Positions 58,374 through 64,000 of a stretch of 64,000 bases of DNA are shown here, piece after piece (the first letter of the stretch is position 1; every line of letters begins with the position of its first letter). Source of the stretch: Chlamydomonas reinhardtii (taxonomy: Eukaryota > Chlorophyta > Chlorophyceae > Chlamydomonadales > Chlamydomonadaceae); contig NC_057005.1 of NCBI RefSeq assembly GCF_000002595.2, positions 1,513,923 to 1,577,922 of the forward strand. The letters run 5' to 3'. A program made the position numbers and the translations under genes. The notes below the pieces were generated by a model that made no database searches, was not told the origin of the DNA, and saw only the letters and a program-made list of their open reading frames with translations.

Positions 58374-58492
58374 GCGGCAGCGGCAGCGGCGGCGGCGCGT
58401 GCGCGCATCTTGGTAGCGGAGGGGGCGGGAAAGGCCACGTGGAGGAGGAGAGCGCAGCGCCGCCCAAGAAGCGGCGCAAGCGCGCAGGCTGA
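57134..58492 (+). CDS. Fanzor (eukaryotic TnpB) C-terminal part, apparently 5'-truncated
   Basis: Fanzors are RNA-guided DNA endonucleases homologous to transposon TnpB. Exons 57134-57439, 57522-57719, 57845-57967 and 58208-58492 close in frame to 303 residues; whole Fanzors are usually 500 or more. Residues 1-102 resemble the helical part after RuvC-I (IPSARVASAADHERRIRYLYS ... LLRFYRQWGQRRWR). Then come VIVGWGNANTGYGG and VVYVDEFYTSQ (the family's DE-x-x-TS motif), a zinc ribbon with Cys170/Cys173 and Cys202/Cys205 (CAKCG, CNHCG), and RuvC-III RDVNSATNI with Asp212. A poly-Gly/Ser linker leads to a basic nuclear localisation-like PPKKRRKRAG. No RuvC-I Asp or recognition lobe is found upstream. 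The intron at 57720 has a GC donor (CAG|GCAAGA). The ATG at 57134 may not be the true start; the exon may instead follow the AG at 57130. Confidence 0.8.
57980..58195 (+). repeat. GGCTCAGTG minisatellite in Fanzor intron 3
   Basis: Tandem arrays of gctcagtgg, gatggctgggtgac and cagtcgtgggctcagtggg units fill almost the whole intron between the zinc-ribbon exon and the RuvC-III exon. Confidence 0.85.
58297..58398 (+). repeat. (GGC)n coding repeat in last Fanzor exon
   Basis: About 34 ggc/agc triplets encode an uninterrupted Gly/Ser linker between the RuvC-III segment and the basic tail. The reverse frame would encode poly-Ala but is not a gene. Confidence 0.85.
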
Positions 58493-59286
58493 GGAGCCGG
58501 CTGGCGGTGTCTAGGTAGCGGTCCGCGGTGGGGCTGGCAGGGCATGCGTAGCGGCATGACAAGTAGTGCGGCTGTTGACAACTGTGCTACGTCTGGCTGC
58601 GGTTGGCTCTGCTGTGGCATCGTGATTGCTAGGCACCCAGTTTGGCTATGTGCCTGTGGAAACCGACCCCGGCTATGTCCGGGCGATGAGGTTGTTCGGC
58701 CTCAGACTGTGGAGGGGCTCAGCCCCTTTTCCCGTGACCGGGGAAGACTTGTCCACACAAAGGAATGGACCCATTCTGCATGATGCACGTGTGCATGCGG
58801 GTGGATGGTGGCTGTTGATATGGCTCTGCCACTCCGGCAGCACCGCTACGATACCTAGCAGTTCCTGGAGTGGTCCCTGCTTGGTGCGTGATGTTTGGGT
58901 TTGCCGTTTTGATTCTTTGTTTCGTGCTGAATGGCTGATGAGGCGGCAGGACCCCTCGTGCCAGTGTACAGAGCCTCACGGCTCCCTCAGACCCCATGTG
59001 GGACGTCCGCACCGCTGCATGGTCACCCGCTTTCGGCTGAGGGCAGACAGCGGAACACCGGACCAGTAGACTTCGTTGTACCCACAGCAACTGCATACCA
59101 GTCAACGTCATGCATCCTTTCCACTTGCCGCTCACTCCAGCCGAACCCAACAGGCCGGCCTCTCACTGCCGCCATCCGCGCAGTTCAACGCCCTCAAATC
59201 CAAGGGGGCTACCAGCACCCGCACCACGCTCGGCCTTTCACCTTACAGCCCAACACCGGCCACAGCCCTCACACCAGCCCTCTCCC
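58493..59286. other. Convergent spacer, Fanzor / RPAP3
   Basis: 0.8 kb between two converging genes. No TGTAA lies close to the Fanzor stop. A minus-strand TGTAA at 59243-59247 could serve RPAP3. Transposon ends or a guide-RNA gene associated with the Fanzor could not be identified by eye. Confidence 0.45.
59243..59247 (-). terminator. Possible TGTAA poly(A) signal, RPAP3
   Basis: Minus-strand TGTAA only 40 bases beyond the RPAP3 stop. This is short for a volvocine 3' UTR, so a more distal site is possible. Confidence 0.25.
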
Positions 59287-61628
59287 CTACGCGCACCGGT
59301 ACTTATGCCGCAATGCCGACAGGCCTCCCGCCACGGCCTCCCGTCCCGCGCCCCGAAGCGCCGCCTCCGCCTCGCCCCACGCCGCCTTGAGCTCGCCACG
59401 CTCGCGCGACGGCACCGACATCACCATCAGGTCGAACCGCGCCACATGTGTCAAACCCGCAAGCACTGCCACCGCCGTCTCCCCATCCACCCCCGCTGGC
59501 GCCGCGGCTGCGCCTGGCTCCGCAGCCACCGGCGCCGCCGACGCGCGCGACGGCGCCGATGTGAGGGCTGTGAGCAGGCAGCGCAGCATGCCTGACAGCA
59601 CGGGTGCGGTGAGGCTGTTCTTAAACACGGTCGGCAGGCTGGCGGGCGGGATGGCGCACAGGTAGGCTGCCTGGCGGGCGCCGTCGCCGGCCATGCTCCG
59701 CCAGGCGGACTCGAACTCCACGCTGGTGCGAGGTGCGGTGAGCGAGGCGGGGGCGGCAGCGGCTGAAGGTGCTGCTAAGGATATAGAGGTGGAAGGAACT
59801 GCGGCCGCCGCGGTCGCGGCCGTAGAGGTGGAGGCGCCGCGTGCCGCCGCCGGTGTTGCGGTCCAGGGTGCGGTCGGCTTGGTTGCTGCGGCCGGCGCGG
59901 AGGAAGGCGGCGGCGCCGCGGCCGGTGCCTTTGTGCTTTGAAGTCCGTTGCCGCTGGTGCTAGGCGCGGACACCAGCCCTGCTGCAGAAGAACTGGGCTG
60001 CTGCGCCCGCTCCGAGACTGGCGCCGCCTCGGGCACCGCCGCCTTCGCGGCCGGCTTCACCTCCTTCTCCGCCACCTCCTCCACCGCCAGCTTCTTCATG
60101 CCTGACACTGGCACCGCCGCCGGCGCGGCCGCTGGCACCACTGCCGGCGGCCGCGGCGGCGCCGCTACCGGCACCGCCACTCGCCGGCTGGGCGGCGCTA
60201 GTTTCTCCGCCGCCATCAGCGCGTCGAGCGCCGCATCCCGGTCGGCGGCAGTGGCCCGGTTGTCAGGCTCCAGGCGCAATGCCTCCTCCCAGTCCGCCGC
60301 CGCCTCGCGGCCGGCACCCAGGGCGCGGTGTGCAGCGGCGCGGCGCTGATAGGCCTTGACGTAGAGCGGGTCCAGAGCTAGGGCCGCGTCACAGTCGGCC
60401 ACCGCCTCCTGCGTTTGTGATGTTGCGAGGTGGGATATGTGGGCAAGGTGCATTGCTTGACGAGGCAAGTGAGGCAGGTTTGCGGGGCGGGACGTCATGC
60501 CAACTGCGTCTCTCTGATGCCTTCGGTGCGGATGTACCCGACCCTGGCTCGCACACTCCTCCTCTAATCCTGTACAGCATGTCAGCTCCATCCCCGCGCA
60601 CCCGCTCCCCGTGACCTCCTGCCCAGCTTCCCCCAGTTCGGTTTAGTTTGGGCTGGTATCTACAACCCCACCTCCCTGGCCCTCCTGCCTAGCCCACCTT
60701 CACCTCCGTAGCCACCCCTTCCTCCTTCCCCCTTCCCCCGCCCTCCGCCCCCCACCTTCCACCGCTTCATCTTCAGCAGCGCCATGGCCCGGTTGGCGTG
60801 GCCTAGACACGTGGGCTGTAGCTCCACTGAGCGGCTGTAGCACTCGTACGCGCTGTCGTACTCCCCCGCCTTGAACAGGTCATTGCCGCGTGCGCGCCAC
60901 GCGTCGGCGGTGGTGGGCTGGGTGTTGCGGATGGGCGGCAGCACGGGCTCTGCAGCGGCTGTGGCGGGTGCGGTGGGGGTTGTGGAAGCTGAAGAAGCGG
61001 GCGCGGGCGCAATGCGAGTTGTTGTCACGGGCCGCAGGAGGTCCTCGCCCGCTGACTCCTTGAACGCAATGCCGTCGGGCCGCGAGGCGGCCGCCGGCGC
61101 CGGCGCCGCAGCTGCCGCTGCCGCCGGGACGCTAGAGGCCGCTGGGGCCAATTTGGCGGCCGGCGCAGGCGGGGGTGTAGACGTGGGCTCGGAGGTGGCG
61201 GCAGCCGAGGCGGCTGCCGCCCCGGGCTTTGGCGGGGCCGCTGCGCTGCCCTCCTCGTCGTCTGACGCCAGCGCGGCGTCGACGTTGAACTTGTCCCATT
61301 TGCTGTAAGCGGTGTAGGTATGCGCCGCGGCGTTCTTAGGAGCATCAGACGCCGGTGCACCGCTGCTGCTGGGCTCCGTTGCCGCGCGAGGGGCAGCCGC
61401 GGCCGCTGCGCCGGGGCCAATCGCAGGGCGCATCAGGTCGGAGGGCGCGGGGGCCACGGCGCCACCCGCGCGGCCGCGCGGCGCCGGGCCCCCCCCGCCC
61501 GCTCCCTCTTTATCCTCTGATCGCGACTTCTTCTCTTTCTTCTTCATGGACTGCTGCCAGTCAAATAAGTCCTTCATGTATTCCTGCATCTCCATCGCAT
61601 TTTGGCGGATTTGGAATTGCACGTCCAT
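59287..61628 (-). CDS. RPAP3 (RNA polymerase II-associated protein 3), R2TP co-chaperone
   Basis: RPAP3 is the HSP90-binding TPR subunit of the R2TP complex, which assembles RNA polymerases, PIKK kinases and snoRNPs; relatives act in dynein assembly. Two exons, 61628-60756 and 60408-59287, give 664 residues. The N-terminus has the family signature (VQFQIRQNAMEMQEYMKDL ... YSKWDKFNVDAAL; human RPAP3 has the matching WDKFDVDKAL). A TPR block follows: ARGNDLFKAGEYDSAYECYS, GHANRAMALLKMKRW split by the intron, EAVADCDAALALDPLYVKA and RRAAAHRALGAGREAAADW. After a long Ala/Pro linker, the RPAP3 C-terminal domain spans FESAWRSM through the C-terminus. Ala-rich linkers on both sides of the TPRs make it somewhat longer than plant homologues. 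Only one intron was found. Confidence 0.9.
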
Positions 61629-62490
61629 GGTTGCTACAATCTATATAAGCTCTAAGTTTAATGCAGGCCAGAAGTGAAATGCGGCGTTTGGCTGCCGTGG
61701 GGCTCGCGACTCTTCCCGAAGTGTTTGAGCTTTGACCGCCTATCCGCAGCAAGTATGAGTGTGCCTATGCATGATTGATAGCATAATAGAATGCAGTTAC
61801 CCTTGCAGCGGTAGAGACAAAACACCACAGGATCCGTGCGGCCCACATCCCGCACATCACCCACCAACCACGCCTTTCATCCCCCCGAGCCCCTTGCTCC
61901 CAGTCCCCGTAGGCTGTGCCAAGCAGAGATACACCCATGTGAGCAAGCCGGCCAAACTTTACACATCACTCATTCGATTAATGCATCTCAGCATGTACGC
62001 TAACCACCATGGCTAACCACTGTGTTTTAGCCAACCCGCTCACTCACACCCTACTGACGCGATCCCTTGCCTCTCCACTCTCACGCACACCAGGTGTGTT
62101 AGAAACTTAGAATGTCCAAGGCCCTGTCATGGTCAAGCTATGGTACAAAGTCATGGTCGTGAAGTCATCCCTCATTTCTTGCTCTTCTACATCACCACAG
62201 GGCAACCTGCGGCTCACAATCCTGCCCTTCCTCACTCATCGCCATCAGAGCTGCACAGGTCTACGACCTGCACCTTAGCCTTAGCGCCCACCCTCCCACG
62301 CTCCCACCCTCCCACTCCATGTCCGCTCCCGCTCGCCGCCATGGCTTTGCAAGGAGCCCCGTACGTTGCTTCGGCATGTCGCTCACGTATGCGCACAACA
62401 TCAGCAATTAAGCTGAATATCTGCATTACACAGCCTTGCAACTTCGCAGACCTCGCCGCCACAAGCTTTGCCTCCGGTGGGCCCGGGCGC
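61629..62490. other. Spacer, guanylate kinase 3' end / RPAP3 5' end
   Basis: 0.86 kb between two minus-strand genes, containing the kinase 3' UTR and the RPAP3 promoter. It is AT-richer than the coding DNA near 61640-61800. No gene is seen. Confidence 0.5.
62426..62430 (-). terminator. Possible TGTAA poly(A) signal, guanylate kinase
   Basis: Minus-strand TGTAA 61 bases beyond the stop; another at about 61962 is an alternative. Confidence 0.3.
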
Positions 62491-64000
62491 CTAAGGCGCC
62501 ATCTGGTTCTGTCCCTGCGCCTGATGGTGGTTGTTGTGGCCGCCATGGTGGCTGCTGTGCCGCCGCACCACACGCGCCTTCTCCGCCTCGATAATGCCCG
62601 ACACCTCCGCCACGCACGCGTCCAGCTCGCCGTCCCGGTTCACAACCACTGCAAGCGGGGCAAGTACCAGGGGGAGGGGAAAGCAGTGAGGACAGGCCGT
62701 GATGGGGTCGGTCGGCAGGGCGAGGCTCGCAGGACACGGAAAAACCCTGCGTTGCAGCAATGAGGCCAGGGAGTGAACCGCTGAGGACTCACCATAGTCG
62801 AAGTTCTTGATGTGGTCGTTCTCAGCGCGTGCCGTCTTAACACGCACGAGCAGCTTGTCCTGCAATGCCGAAGAAAGTCAGTTCCCGTGCAATCACAGCT
62901 TTTCCTCGACCGCTGTCACAATAATACACGACACAATTTCTCATCTGCCCAGGCGCTGCAGCTCCTGCTGATCACGGCCACTCTCATACCGGCCCTGCAA
63001 CCCAGATGAACCCGCCACACAAGCTGCCCTCAGCCACCCTTCCCTCCCCTGCACGCCCCCACACGCCCCCCCACGCCCCAGTTGCAGGCACAGCTGCCCC
63101 TCCCCCCGCCACCCCAACAAGGAACCAGCGACTCACCAGCGGCTCCGTCTTCCTCGCCACCAGCCTCTTCACCAGCACGTCCTCGCTGTCCGCCGTCACA
63201 AAGATGGAGATGCAGTCCGGAATAAGCCGCTTCACAGTGGCGGCGCCCTGGCGGTTGGCAGGACAGGACAGGGGGAAGGAGCGGCAGCACATCGCGTTGG
63301 CGCCGTGAGCGCGCAGCTGCCTGGCTACGACGACGTCCCCACTCACACACGCACGGCCTTGCTTTTGAGCGCGGCCCTGGCCCGCCCCCTTCTCTCCACG
63401 CACAGATGCCCGCGGCATGTTGTCTGCCTCCGCGCACCCTCCTCCCGCGCCCTCCCCCCCCCCGGGCACGGAACTAGCGCCCAGCCTACTCCCTCCCGCC
63501 GCCGCCTCACCTGCACGTCAATGCGCAGCACTACGTCCGTGCCCGCCGCCAGCGCCGCGTCCACCTGGGGGCCGGGCAGGACAGCGTACGGCAGAGAAGG
63601 GCAGATAGGCGTTGACTCCTTGCACGCCGCATGGCCAGCTGCGGGTAATCGCCTCATCCCGCACCAGCCCCTCCACCTCATGACCAAGTGCTCCATACCC
63701 ATATGCCGCTGCGCCCCCCCCGCACTTTACCACACCCCATCGTCAGTTGCGGCCAACCATTTTGCACAACCCCGCGCCCAGCCTTGTGCCCAAATCCGCA
63801 CGCAACCCCGCACCCTCCCCTGTCTGCACCCGCACCTCCTCCTGCCCGCACCCCTTCCCTCGGCCGCACCTGCTGCCGCGGGATGCCCTTGTACTCGCCG
63901 TACACCACCGCGTACTCGAGCAACATGTTGTCTGCGATCCATCCCTCGAACTTGTCCTTGCTCACAAAGAAGTAGTCGCGACCCTCCACCTCGCCAGCAC
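62491..64000 (-). CDS. Guanylate kinase, 3' part (5' end outside window)
   Basis: ATP:GMP phosphotransferase making GDP for nucleic acid synthesis. Visible exons 64000-63870 (partial), 63564-63511, 63247-63137, 62859-62793 and 62648-62491 join in frame to 173 residues. The P-loop is beyond the window edge. Seen are [35 protein letters not shown] (GMP-binding Glu and Tyr), [20 protein letters not shown] (the Asp of the ID-x-QG motif), [19 protein letters not shown] (lid) and [21 protein letters not shown]. After the last family helix ([12 protein letters not shown]) there is a non-conserved His/Asn/Gln-rich tail ([16 protein letters not shown]). Whether it is cytosolic or organellar depends on the missing N-terminus. 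Confidence 0.88.

Noticed and set aside
58169-58438. Minus-strand poly-Ala open frame over the last Fanzor exon
   Set aside because: It arises only from the (GGC)n tract read in reverse and has no other coding features.

Overview
This window is nuclear DNA of a volvocine green alga (Chlamydomonas and relatives). The evidence is strong GC bias, many short introns with GT(G/A)-rich donors and CAG acceptors, Ala/Gly/Gln low-complexity stretches inside conserved proteins, plastid transit-type N-termini, TGTAA poly(A) motifs, and plant-lineage genes (plastid MENG, PAM71-type GDT1 transporter, TOP6A). The species cannot be fixed from the sequence alone. Exon-intron models were assembled by eye; in almost all genes the codon phases close across every intron, which supports them.

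Layout. 1-9.9 kb: MENG (phylloquinone methyltransferase, -) and a PAM71/CGLD1-type Mn/Ca transporter (-), each followed about 0.6 kb downstream by a copy of the same diverged repeat. 9.9-15.4 kb: two tandem prolyl 4-hydroxylases with ShK domains (+). 17.0-21.1 kb: a 1,335-residue intronless MYND-finger protein (-). 21.8-26.2 kb: a divergent pair, a GNAT acetyltransferase (-) and a lysine-rich protein resembling RNA polymerase I subunit A34 (+). 27.1-36.9 kb: a 25-exon importin-11 (-). 37.8-38.4 kb: a short repeat-bounded insertion. 38.7-42.1 kb: an expanded SURF4-like cargo receptor (-). 42.5-46.8 kb: a two-RRM, Gly/Tyr-repeat RNA-binding protein (-), divergent from TOP6A/SPO11-3 at 47.2-52.1 kb (+). 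54.0-56.8 kb: an F-box-like ankyrin protein (-). 57.1-58.5 kb: the C-terminal part of a Fanzor (eukaryotic TnpB) (+). 59.3-61.6 kb: RPAP3 (-). 62.5-64.0 kb: the 3' part of a guanylate kinase (-).

Most genes are single-copy housekeeping genes: plastid quinone and metal homeostasis, secretion, nuclear import, RNA polymerase assembly (RPAP3 with a possible Pol I subunit), RNA binding, type IIB topoisomerase and nucleotide metabolism. There is no operon logic. The mobile or accessory components are the Fanzor remnant, the 820-1310/5268-5618 repeat pair, the inverted-repeat insertion at about 37.9-38.4 kb, and many micro- and minisatellites in introns. The most unusual item is the Fanzor. It keeps the zinc finger, the RuvC-III Asp and a C-terminal nuclear localisation signal. 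It starts at a splice-acceptor-like site, with no visible RuvC-I or recognition lobe upstream.
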